A stretch of DNA of 54,246 nt, taken from Actinomycetota bacterium (GTDB lineage: Bacteria; Actinomycetota; CADDZG01; WHSQ01). The position numbers were made by a program, and so were the translations under genes. The notes beneath the pieces were generated by a model. That model did not search any database and had not been told where the DNA came from. It saw only the letters and a list, made by a program, of their open reading frames with translations. This document shows positions 43,641 to 51,039 of this stretch, piece by piece. Location: assembly GCA_009377815.1 (NCBI GenBank), contig WHTI01000006.1:1-54246 (forward strand). Reading direction: 5' to 3'. The first letter of the stretch is position 1. Each line of letters begins with the position of its first letter.

Positions 43641-44423
43641 ATGTCACTGCTTGAGATCAAGGGAATGACCAAGCGTTTCGGTGGTCTCACCGCGGTCGAT
43701 CAGGTCGACTTCCACGTCGACGAGGGGGAGATCGTCGGCGTTATCGGCCCTAACGGCGCGGGCAAGACGACCGTCTTCAACATCGTTACCGGGTTCTACG
43801 ACATAGACGAGGGCGAGATGACCTTCGATGGTGGCAGCCTGATCGGGCTGAAACCCAATCAGGTCACGAAGCGTGGCATCGCGCGGACCTTCCAGGCGAT
43901 CAGGCTGTTCCCCGCGATGACGGTCCTCGAGAACGCCATGGTGGGGCAGCACTGTCGGACCAGGGCGGGATTGGGGGGGGCGATCTTCAAGGGTCCCCGA
44001 ACGATCGCGGAGGAGAAGAAGATCAGAGAAGCCGCCCGCGACGCGCTGGCGTTCTTCGGTAAGAGGTTGTCGCCCGTTGAGAACGAGCTTGCCGGATCCC
44101 TCAGTTACGCCGACCGTCGCCGGCTCGAGATCGCTCGGGCGATGGCGACCGAAGCGAAGCTGCTTCTTCTTGATGAGCCCGCCGCCGGGATGAACCCCGG
44201 CGAGAAGGAAGGGCTGGTCACCCTCATCGGGCGATTGCGCGACGAGAAGGGATATGCCGTAGTTCTGATCGAGCACGACATGCCGGTGGTGAAGGGCGTT
44301 TCCGACCGGGTCACTGCTCTCGACTATGGCAAGAAGATCGCCGAAGGCACGTATGGCGAGGTCGCCAAGAACCCGAGGGTCATCGAGGCCTACCTCGGGG
44401 CCCGCCACGAGGAGACCGCATGA
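43641..44423 (+). CDS. livG: LivG-type ABC ATPase
   Basis: A 260-residue ATP-binding subunit. Walker A GPNGAGKTTVFN at about 36-47, signature region LAGSLSYADRRRLEIARAM (degenerate LSGG, as usual in LivG), Walker B LLLLDEPAAGMNP and the switch His in LIEHDM. The C-terminal YLGARHEE is typical. It follows livM by 15 bases. Confidence 0.95.
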   Translation: MSLLEIKGMTKRFGGLTAVDQVDFHVDEGEIVGVIGPNGAGKTTVFNIVTGFYDIDEGEMTFDGGSLIGLKPNQVTKRGIARTFQAIRLFPAMTVLENAMVGQHCRTRAGLGGAIFKGPRTIAEEKKIREAARDALAFFGKRLSPVENELAGSLSYADRRRLEIARAMATEAKLLLLDEPAAGMNPGEKEGLVTLIGRLRDEKGYAVVLIEHDMPVVKGVSDRVTALDYGKKIAEGTYGEVAKNPRVIEAYLGARHEETA

Positions 44424-44486
44424 GGGAGTCAAAGCACGTCCCTTGCGACGCACGCCCTTCCCGATGGGAGACGGCATGAGTGAGTC
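44419..44486 (+). repeat. 68-bp intergenic cassette, copy 2 (livG-livF)
   Basis: It starts with GCATGAGGGAGTC at the livG stop and ends with GCATGAGTGAGTC at the livF start, and resembles 7192-7260 (about 49 of 69 positions). The part just before livF supplies its ribosome site, GGGAG. Confidence 0.5.
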
Positions 44487-45237
44487 AGTCCAGGCTCCAG
44501 CGACCAATAAACAGACCGGCGAGCCGATCCTCAAGCTCGTGAACGTCGACAGCTACTACGGCCCGATCCGCGCGCTAGAGGGCGTCAACATCGAGGTCTA
44601 CGCCGGCGAGATCGTCTGCCTGTTGGGGTCCAACGCGGCCGGCAAGACCACCACACTCAAGACGATCCTTGGGATGGTCGCGCCGCGCGCCGGCCAGATC
44701 TACCTCCGCGGCAAACGGATCGACGGGAAGAAGACCACCGAGATCGTCGCCCAGAAGGTCACCATGGTGCCGGAGAACCGCCGCTTGTTCACCAGGATGT
44801 CGGTACGCGAGAACCTCGAGATCGGCGCCGAGTTGCGCGACGACAAGGAGGGGATCGAGAAGGACATCCGGCGCGTGCTCGAGATCTTCCCTCGGCTCGC
44901 CGAGCGCATCGGTCAGAAGGCAGGGACCCTGTCCGGGGGGGAGCAGCAGATGCTGGCGATGGGCCGCGCACTGATGGCACGGCCCGAGGTCCTGCTGATG
45001 GACGAGCCGTCGATGGGACTCGCACCGATCCTTGTTGAGCAGGTCTTCGAGACCATCAAGGAGATCAATTCTGAAGGGACAACCGTCTTCCTGGTTGAGC
45101 AGAACGCCCACATGGCTCTCGAGATCGCCGATCGCGCCTACGTGCTCCAGACCGGGAACGTCGTTCTCTCGGACAGCGCCGAGAAGCTGCTGAACGACCC
45201 TAAGATGCAGGAGGCGTACCTCGGCGAAGTGACGTGA
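44476..45237 (+). CDS. livF: LivF-type ABC ATPase
   Basis: Second ATP-binding subunit, 253 residues. Walker A GSNAAGKTTTLK, signature TLSGGEQQMLAMGRALM, Walker B LLMDEPSMGLAP and switch His-containing region VEQNAHMAL (Asn-Ala-His form). ATG 44476 has GGGAG six bases upstream; ATG 44464 is an alternative. The stop overlaps the next gene (GTGA), linking transporter and enzyme genes in one operon. Confidence 0.94.
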   Translation: MSESVQAPATNKQTGEPILKLVNVDSYYGPIRALEGVNIEVYAGEIVCLLGSNAAGKTTTLKTILGMVAPRAGQIYLRGKRIDGKKTTEIVAQKVTMVPENRRLFTRMSVRENLEIGAELRDDKEGIEKDIRRVLEIFPRLAERIGQKAGTLSGGEQQMLAMGRALMARPEVLLMDEPSMGLAPILVEQVFETIKEINSEGTTVFLVEQNAHMALEIADRAYVLQTGNVVLSDSAEKLLNDPKMQEAYLGEVT

Positions 45238-46154
45238 GGTTCGTCTCCTCGGACGAACTGGCGGAGCTTCTCCCGATGGTTCAGGCCGTCGACGCACTGG
45301 AACGGACCTTCGGTTCGACGACCACTGCTGAGGCGCCGCTCCGCTCGCACGTTGAGGTGCCTTCCGGCACGCTCCTGACGATGCCGGCCGCCGGTGACGA
45401 TGGCGTCGGCGTCAAGCTCGTGACGTTGAATCCGACGAACCCGGACAATGGCCTGCCGTTCATCCACGGCGTCTACGTCCTCTTCTCGGCCGCCACGCTC
45501 GAGCCTGAAGCGATCATCGATGGGGGAGCGATCACCGCGCTGCGAACCGCGGCAGTTTCCGGCCTGGCGACGCGACACCTTGCTCGTGAGGATGCATCTC
45601 GGCTGGTGATCTTCGGCGCCGGGACCCAGGGATATTCTCATCTCGACGCGATGCTCGCGGTGCGACCGATAGCGAGCGTGACGGTTGTCTGCCGCTCGGC
45701 GGATCCGGCGGACGAACTCGCGACGAGGGCAAGATCCTTCGGCCTCGAGGCAACCGTCGGCGACCCGGCATCGGTCGGGCACGCCGACATCGTCTGTTGC
45801 TGCACCACGAGCCCGACCCCGGTATTCGACGGGAGCCTGCTCCCGGATGGTTGTCACGTCAACGCGGTCGGCGCCTACACGACCGACACCCGCGAGCTGG
45901 ACGATGCCACCATGTCGCGCGCCAAGATCGTGGTCGAGGAGAGGGGAGCAGCCCTGGCCGAAGCGGGCGACATCGTCATCCCGCTCGAGTCGGGTGCGAT
46001 CGAGGGAGAGAGCGTCGTGGCGGATCTGTTCGAAGTGATCGCCGGCCAGCCGGTCCGGTCCTCGGAGGGCGACGTCACGGTGTTCAAGTCGGTGGGGATC
46101 GCTTTCGAGGATCTCGCGATCGCCCGCGCCGTGGTCGATAAGCTCTCCCCATGA
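45234..46154 (+). CDS. Ornithine cyclodeaminase/mu-crystallin family protein (possible pyrroline-2-carboxylate reductase)
   Basis: A 306-residue NAD(P)-dependent enzyme starting at GTG 45234 inside the livF stop. The Rossmann domain shows LVIFGAGTQGYSHLDAM and VCRS; the family-specific segment GVKLVTLNPTNPDNGLPFIHGVYVLF contains the substrate-binding Lys. Family members include ornithine cyclodeaminase, ketimine reductase and the Delta1-pyrroline-2-carboxylate reductase of hydroxyproline breakdown. With aconitase X close by, the last is the favoured reading, an inference from context. Confidence 0.85.
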   Translation: MRFVSSDELAELLPMVQAVDALERTFGSTTTAEAPLRSHVEVPSGTLLTMPAAGDDGVGVKLVTLNPTNPDNGLPFIHGVYVLFSAATLEPEAIIDGGAITALRTAAVSGLATRHLAREDASRLVIFGAGTQGYSHLDAMLAVRPIASVTVVCRSADPADELATRARSFGLEATVGDPASVGHADIVCCCTTSPTPVFDGSLLPDGCHVNAVGAYTTDTRELDDATMSRAKIVVEERGAALAEAGDIVIPLESGAIEGESVVADLFEVIAGQPVRSSEGDVTVFKSVGIAFEDLAIARAVVDKLSP

Positions 46155-47200
46155 GCGGCCGGGATGTTGTCGTCGTCGGGGCGGGCATCGGCGGCGCGGC
46201 TACGGCTTACTGGCTAACCCGGGCCGGCCGCAAGGTCACCTTGCTGGAGCGCTACGACCTGGGCCACGACAAGGGCTCCAGCCACGGTGCCTCCAGGATC
46301 TTCCGCTTCTCCTACGACGAGACACATTGGGTCGCCGACGCGATGGAGTCCCTCGTCCTGTGGCGGGAGCTGGAGGAGGAGACCGGGGCGACGCTGATCA
46401 CGACCACCGGCGGATTCGACATCGGCCCGAACGTTGAGGCCCATCGGCGCTCGCTGGACGAGTGCGACGCGGTCAGTGAATTGATCGACGCGGCCGAGGC
46501 TCATCGGAGGTTCCCCTTGATCGGGTTCCCCGAGGATCAGCCGATCTTGTTCCAGCCGGATGCCGGGATCTCTCACGCAGATCGCTGCGTGAAGGCGTTC
46601 GTGGATGCGGCCGTTGCGCGGGGTGCGGAGTTCCGACCGAACACTCGGGTGGAGGGGATCGAAGTAGGCGATGACCACGTCACGGTGCGAGCAATGGGGG
46701 AGGAACTCACCGCGGAGTGCGTCGTGGTGAGCGCTGGCGCCTGGGGCAAGAGTCTGCTGGGTGAGATCGGCCTCGAGCTGCCGGTGACCGTGACTCGTGA
46801 GACCGTCGCCTACTTCTCGACCGGTGGAGGCGTTGAGGTTCCCTCGGTCGTCGACTGGACCGGGGATCCGCCGTTCTTCTCTCTGTGGGATCCGGCGACC
46901 GACGGACTCAAGACCGGCTGGCATCACGCCGGCGCGGTGATCGACGACCCCGACGTGCCCGAGCATCCCGAGGAACGCATCATCTCCGGTCTCTCAAGGT
47001 GGGTGGCCGAACGGTTCCCCGGTGCGGATCCTCAGGCCGTCACCGCCGAGACCTGTCTCTACACGACGACCGCCGACGAACGGTTCGTGATCGAGCGGCA
47101 TGGACGCGTGGTCGTGGGGTCGGCATGCAGCGGACACGGCTTCAAGTTCGGGCCGGTCTCCGGCCGAAGGATCGCCGACCTCGCGCTTGAAGTGCTCTAG
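46151..47200 (+). CDS. FAD-dependent amine oxidase, monomeric-sarcosine-oxidase-like
   Basis: A 349-residue flavoprotein of the DAO superfamily. N-terminal dinucleotide motif VVVVGAGIGGAATAYWLTRAG; GSSHGASRIFRFSYDE is the sarcosine/N-methyltryptophan oxidase signature; near the C-terminus ETCLYTTTADE places Cys302 where monomeric sarcosine oxidase has its covalent-flavin cysteine, and SGHGFKFGPVSGR follows. Likely substrates are N-methyl or cyclic amino acids. ATG 46151 overlaps the previous stop (ATGA); the stop shares CTAG with the gene on the other strand. Confidence 0.88.
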   Translation: MSGRDVVVVGAGIGGAATAYWLTRAGRKVTLLERYDLGHDKGSSHGASRIFRFSYDETHWVADAMESLVLWRELEEETGATLITTTGGFDIGPNVEAHRRSLDECDAVSELIDAAEAHRRFPLIGFPEDQPILFQPDAGISHADRCVKAFVDAAVARGAEFRPNTRVEGIEVGDDHVTVRAMGEELTAECVVVSAGAWGKSLLGEIGLELPVTVTRETVAYFSTGGGVEVPSVVDWTGDPPFFSLWDPATDGLKTGWHHAGAVIDDPDVPEHPEERIISGLSRWVAERFPGADPQAVTAETCLYTTTADERFVIERHGRVVVGSACSGHGFKFGPVSGRRIADLALEVL

Positions 47201-47670
47201 CTCCCGTCGTATGCCTTCTGAAGCGCGGCGAGGTCGAGCTTGCCCATCTTGAGCATGGCGGCCATGGCGCGGTTCGCTTTGGCGGTGTCGGGATCACTGA
47301 TCATGTCCTCCAAAGCGACCGGCGTGATCTGCCACGACACACCGTAGCGATCCTTGAGCCAGCCGCAGGGTCCCTCCTCGCCGCCGTCGGACAGCCTCTT
47401 CCAGTACTCGTCGATCTCGGCCTGGGTCTCGCACGGCACGAGCAACGAGATGGCCTCGTTGAACTTGAAGTCCGGTCCGCCATTGAGCGCGGTGAAGCGC
47501 TGGCCGTCCAACTCGAAGTCCACGGTCAGAACCATCCCGGCCTCCCGGGGGCCGGCCTCGAGATAGTGGGTGATGTTGACGATCTTCGAGTTCGGGAAGA
47601 TCGAGATGTAGAAGCCGGCGGCCTCTTCGGACTCGGTGTCGAACCATAAGTTGGTGACGATCTTCTGCAC
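47197..47670 (-). CDS. PhnB/VOC-family protein
   Basis: GTG 47670 is the start because GGAGGT stands five bases before it; the frame is open eight codons further. The 157-residue protein is a PhnB-like VOC fold: VTNLWFDTESEEAAGFYISIF, YWKRLSDGGEEGPCGWLKD, YGVSWQITPVAL and the C-terminal AMLKMGKLDLAAL. Members bind small molecules or are simply annotated as 3-demethylubiquinone methyltransferase-like; no enzyme role can be claimed. Confidence 0.88.
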   Translation of the reverse strand: MQKIVTNLWFDTESEEAAGFYISIFPNSKIVNITHYLEAGPREAGMVLTVDFELDGQRFTALNGGPDFKFNEAISLLVPCETQAEIDEYWKRLSDGGEEGPCGWLKDRYGVSWQITPVALEDMISDPDTAKANRAMAAMLKMGKLDLAALQKAYDGS

Positions 47671-47691
47671 GGTGCTACCTCCTTCGCTGGT

Positions 47692-47733
47692 CAACTACCT
47701 GTTCAGACGTCTTGGCGAAGCGAAAATCATCGG
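47692..47733 (-). pseudogene. Decayed duplicate of the aconitase-X small-subunit tail
   Basis: On the minus strand this stretch codes TDDFRFAKTSEQVVD, close to ADDFRLTPPSDQIVA at the end of the aconitase-X small subunit (48221-48262). The DNA matches at 32 of 42 positions. It stands alone between two genes and is not part of either. Confidence 0.65.
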
Positions 47734-47760
47734 TCGTTCGAGAATTCGCATCAGCCCGAC

Positions 47761-48183
47761 CTATGCCCGCTCGAAGACGAGGTCGAAATCCTTCCTCCAG
47801 GTGCGCCCCTCGTCCTCGGAGGCCTCCCAACGGCCGGCGATGCGATCCTGCTCGATCTCGGCGATGAAACGCTGGTGGAAGTCCGGGTCCTCGCGGCTGA
47901 GGGTCCAATGCTCCCCGTCGAAGTCCATAGCAAAAACGCGACAGACACCGCGATCGTCGTGGTACAGGGCGGTGTAGGCGTCGCGTGAGTCGCTGCGTCC
48001 GATAGCGAGGCTCAGTTCGCCATCCAACTCCGAGCGCACTACGACGAACGCGTCGCCGAGCCACTTGACCGTCGCCGACCCCCGGACTTCGGTGCCGGGC
48101 GGTTCGAGGAACCAGGCGTCAGACAGTGTCAGCGTCCAGTCTCCGACCAGGACGTCAAGCTTCTCTAGCTCCGTGTTGCGCAT
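47761..48183 (-). CDS. DUF1579-like lipocalin-fold protein
   Basis: A 140-residue protein that looks like a small beta-barrel: LDVLVGDWTLTLSDAWF at the start and repeated amphipathic strands (ATVKWLGDAFVVVRSELDG, YTALYHDDRGVCRVFAMDFDGEHW). This resembles DUF1579/THAP4-type domains; no ligand is known. ATG 48183 shares a base with the stop of the upstream gene and GAGGAGG lies five bases before it. It sits between a real and a decayed copy of the aconitase-X tail. Confidence 0.75.
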   Translation of the reverse strand: MRNTELEKLDVLVGDWTLTLSDAWFLEPPGTEVRGSATVKWLGDAFVVVRSELDGELSLAIGRSDSRDAYTALYHDDRGVCRVFAMDFDGEHWTLSREDPDFHQRFIAEIEQDRIAGRWEASEDEGRTWRKDFDLVFERA

Positions 48184-48680
48184 CACTGCCTCCTCAGCCC
48201 GTCGTCTTCTTTGCCGTTCGCGACTATCTGGTCAGACGGCGGCGTGAGGCGGAAATCATCGGCGATCTCTACCGTTCCTTCGGACACGCGCACGGTTGCC
48301 GTCTCACCGCTGGTGAGGCTCCGATAGGTCTCCGGCATGAGCGCCGCCACCGGGATGCGGGTCCCGTAGAGCTCCCGAGCGACGAGGGCCCCGAGGACGA
48401 CGATCGGGTCGACCTCGCCGAGCAGGATGGCGGCCGGCGCCGTTCCCAGCCGGATCGCCTCGGCCAGGACGCTCGAGCTGGAGCTGGAGCCCCGCCCGGA
48501 GGGCATGACGAGGATGGTCTCGGTCAGGTTCGCTCCGTGCTGTGGATGGTGTCCGTCGATCACGAGACCGGAGCGCGGGTCGAAGCCACCCCAGAAGGAC
48601 AGAGGGGCATCGAGTACGACGACCTCGCCGGTCGCCTCGCCCGGGTGGAGACCGCGGTCAGCCCCAGAGCGCGTCGTCAC
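48183..48680 (-). CDS. Aconitase X small (swivel, DUF126) subunit
   Basis: A 165-residue swivel-domain protein. Seen: EVVVLDAPLSFWGGFDPRSGLVID, split in the family as strand-loop-strand, then GHHPQHGANLTETILVMPSGRGSSSSSS, whose serine run (from Ser61) holds the conserved active-site Ser of the family, and LLGEVDPIVVLGALVARELYG. GTG 48680 lies inside the end of the large-subunit gene (23-bp overlap). It works with the next entry as one enzyme; in some bacteria the two are fused. Confidence 0.9.
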   Translation of the reverse strand: MTTRSGADRGLHPGEATGEVVVLDAPLSFWGGFDPRSGLVIDGHHPQHGANLTETILVMPSGRGSSSSSSVLAEAIRLGTAPAAILLGEVDPIVVLGALVARELYGTRIPVAALMPETYRSLTSGETATVRVSEGTVEIADDFRLTPPSDQIVANGKEDDGLRRQ

Positions 48681-49926
48681 GCCACACCCGTCCCTCGATC
48701 GCGGAGCGCACGCACTCCTCTAGACTCCCGAACACGACGTCGACCCCGATGTTCCCCGGCGCGTACCAGGCCCACTTGGCGGAGTTCGTCATCACCGCAC
48801 CTGGCTTCGGTTCCAGGATCGGGGTGATGTACGTGCAGGTATCGACCACCATCCGGGCGCCTGCGGCCTCGAGGTCGGCCAGCCAGCCCCGCCGCTCGAC
48901 CTCGGCGAGAACGTCCCTCCCGGTCGAGACCCAGAGGTCGATCCCGGGCGCGACCGGCCCGTCGAGCAGGGAGATCAGCTCGGCGAACTCGTCGATCGAG
49001 AAGTGCGGCGTACCGATGCTGACCGCGCCGAGCTCCTCGGTCACACCGATCGAACTGAGTTGATCGCGCGCGCGCTTGAGATCTTCTACGGTCACCGAGA
49101 TCGTCCGACTCGGCTCCCGGCCCCCGAAGGCAGCCGCGCGATCGGGGGCCTCCGGCGTGGAGCCGACCGCATGGAACAGCGCGACGGCCCCCGACGAGGC
49201 CGCTCCGGCCCCGAGGGCCTTCAAGCGGTCCTCCGATGCTCCGTGAGGGAGACCGTCGATCACCGGGATCTCGGTACCGGTCGTGGCTCCTCCGACGAGA
49301 TGTCCAAGCACCGGGTAGAGGACCTCGGCGTCGAGGAGTACGCCCGGGACGCCGGTCAGGTCGAACAGCACGGTGCCGCGCCGGTTGGCGTCGAGATGGA
49401 GCCCGGCTTCTGGAACCCGACCGGTGAGTGCGGCGCATATGTCGATGAAGTCGCCGTAGCGGTCGGTCCTCGCGCCGAGCACCGAGTTGGCGAACACGAT
49501 CGCATTCGACTCCGCCCACGCGACGTGCTCCCCCAAAGCCGGTCGCTCCCGGAGTTGATAGGGAGCACACGTCCACGTCGCGCGGCAGCCCATGGCGACG
49601 TACGCATCCATAAGCCTCCGGGCGTGGGCCCGGTCCTCGTCGGAACCCCGGTAGAGATCGGGATGGATGAGATCGAGCGAGGAGACGTTCAGGGTCGTCG
49701 GCACCACCACCCGCCCACCCGCGGCGGCCAGCCTCTCGGCGAAGTCGAGTCCGGCGATCCCGTGGAAGAGGCAGGAGTCGATGTGGGCGCCGGTGACGTC
49801 GATCAGCCGCTGCGCTCCCGAGATCCCGGCCATCTCGACCAGGATCTTCATCGCCAGGGCGGCCGCCTCGCCACGGTCTCCGGCCAGCATCGCTTGGTCG
49901 TCGGCGGTCAGAACGAGGTCGGTCAC
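48658..49926 (-). CDS. Aconitase X catalytic (DUF521) subunit, probable cis-3-hydroxy-L-proline dehydratase
   Basis: A 422-residue protein of the AcnX family. Conserved cysteines are C52 (SCLFHG), C114 and C120 (MGCRATWTC) and C364 (VDTCTYI), available for an iron-sulfur centre or metal. Other segments are RVVVPTTLNVSSLDL, VAWAESNAIVFANSVLGARTDRYGD and the lysine-containing GTPHFSIDEFAEL. Characterised bacterial members dehydrate cis-3-hydroxy-L-proline; archaeal ones act on mevalonate 5-phosphate. The nearby mu-crystallin gene supports the first. Confidence 0.88.
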   Translation of the reverse strand: MTDLVLTADDQAMLAGDRGEAAALAMKILVEMAGISGAQRLIDVTGAHIDSCLFHGIAGLDFAERLAAAGGRVVVPTTLNVSSLDLIHPDLYRGSDEDRAHARRLMDAYVAMGCRATWTCAPYQLRERPALGEHVAWAESNAIVFANSVLGARTDRYGDFIDICAALTGRVPEAGLHLDANRRGTVLFDLTGVPGVLLDAEVLYPVLGHLVGGATTGTEIPVIDGLPHGASEDRLKALGAGAASSGAVALFHAVGSTPEAPDRAAAFGGREPSRTISVTVEDLKRARDQLSSIGVTEELGAVSIGTPHFSIDEFAELISLLDGPVAPGIDLWVSTGRDVLAEVERRGWLADLEAAGARMVVDTCTYITPILEPKPGAVMTNSAKWAWYAPGNIGVDVVFGSLEECVRSAIEGRVWRDDALWG

Positions 49927-50002
49927 GGCGGGGAGTCTACGTTCGGCTCCTGGGGGCGGGTGGCCGCGTTAGTGATAAATCCGGCAAAAGCGAGCAAGCA
50001 CG

Positions 50003-50031
50003 TTGGGAATCGAGGCCCAGGCAGGTAGCAT
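50003..50031 (+). promoter_or_regulatory. Candidate promoter of the polar amino-acid ABC operon (TTGGGA-17-TAGCAT)
   Basis: TTGGGA (50003-50008) and TAGCAT (50026-50031) are 17 bases apart in the 182-bp divergent gap. Downstream a hairpin CGGAGG/CCTCCG (near 50047-50065) lies in the predicted leader before the Shine-Dalgarno GGGGGAGA. Confidence 0.5.
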
Positions 50032-50108
50032 GGCGCAAGTCATGGTCGGAGGGGGTCTCCTCCGGCTATGGTTCAGCAGACCGAGCTACCGCACCAGGGG
50101 GAGAACGC

Positions 50109-50975
50109 ATGATTGGTTCCAAGAAGAGCCGTTGGGTGAAGCTGTTTACCTTGCTGGCGGTGATGCTGATGCTGGCGGCCGCATGCGGTGAGGATCCAAC
50201 TGAAGAAGCGCCGGAAGAGCCGGCGGCCAGCCCCACCGAGGAAGAGGCCCCCGCGTTCACGACCCTCGAGGAAGGCGTCCTTCAGGTGGGTTCCTGCCTC
50301 GACTACCGCCCCTTCGAGTTCGTCAAGGGCGGCGAGGAGATGGGCTTCGACGTCGAGTTGACCGAAGAGATCGCCAGCCGCCTCGGCCTCGAAGTCGAGT
50401 GGATAACGGCGAACTTCGACACGATCTTCACCGCGGTTGCCGCGGGCGACTTTGACATGGTGGCCGCGGCTTCAACGATCACCGAGGAGCGTCTGCAGTC
50501 GGTCGATTTCTCAGATGGATACTTCAACGCTCGACAGGGATTCACCGTCAATGCTGATGAGACTCCGGACATCACCTCAACCGACCAACTCGGTGAGGGC
50601 GATGTGGTTGCAGTTCAGAAAGGCACAACCGGGAAGGCTTGGGCCGAAGAGAACCTGGCTCCGGCGGGTGTCGAGATCCGGACATTCGATGCGGTTTCCG
50701 GCGCCTTCACCGACCTGGAAGCGGGCAACGTCATCGGCGTGATCAACGACGAGGGTTCGTCGATCGCAGAGGCGGCCGAGCGACCGGGGCTGGAGGTCGT
50801 TCAGGCGATCGACACGGACGAGCTATACGGGCTCGCGTTCTCTAAAGACAATCCCGAGCTGACCGCCGCCGTCAATGGAGCCCTGGCCGAAATCATCGCC
50901 GACGGCACCTATGCCGAGATCTTCTCAACATGGTTCCCGGATCTGCCGGTTCCGGACGAGTACCAGGCTTCTTGA
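50109..50975 (+). CDS. Polar amino-acid ABC substrate-binding lipoprotein (SBP_bac_3)
   Basis: A 288-residue receptor of the glutamine/histidine/arginine type. The signal peptide ends at LMLAAAC (Cys26); residues 27-50 are a Glu/Pro-rich linker. The ligand-binding fold includes LQVGSCLDYRPFEFVKGGEEMGFDVEL, written here as its family-type start, then FDMVAAASTITEERLQSVDFSDGY and DVVAVQKGTTGKAWAEE. The Ile/Thr-Glu-Arg loop matches the family's ligand contacts. GGGGGAGA is five bases before ATG 50109. Confidence 0.92.
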   Translation: MIGSKKSRWVKLFTLLAVMLMLAAACGEDPTEEAPEEPAASPTEEEAPAFTTLEEGVLQVGSCLDYRPFEFVKGGEEMGFDVELTEEIASRLGLEVEWITANFDTIFTAVAAGDFDMVAAASTITEERLQSVDFSDGYFNARQGFTVNADETPDITSTDQLGEGDVVAVQKGTTGKAWAEENLAPAGVEIRTFDAVSGAFTDLEAGNVIGVINDEGSSIAEAAERPGLEVVQAIDTDELYGLAFSKDNPELTAAVNGALAEIIADGTYAEIFSTWFPDLPVPDEYQAS

Positions 50976-50981
50976 TCTGAT

Positions 50982-51010
50982 AGGGGCGTCGGGTCATTCC
51001 CGACGCCCCT
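50982..51010 (+). terminator. Perfect 12-bp hairpin between the SBP gene and the permease
   Basis: AGGGGCGTCGGG and CCCGACGCCCCT pair perfectly around TCATT, followed by TCTG with no long U-run. Same placement as the hairpin at 40704 in the branched-chain operon. Confidence 0.75.
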
Positions 51011-51039
51011 TCTGATCAACACCAAAAGAAGGCGACCTC

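Noticed and set aside
44421-44483. A 20-codon frame between livG and livF mirroring the murC-murB small ORF
   Set aside because: Its stop falls beyond the livF start in another frame without the neat ATGA overlap, so it does not support coupling.
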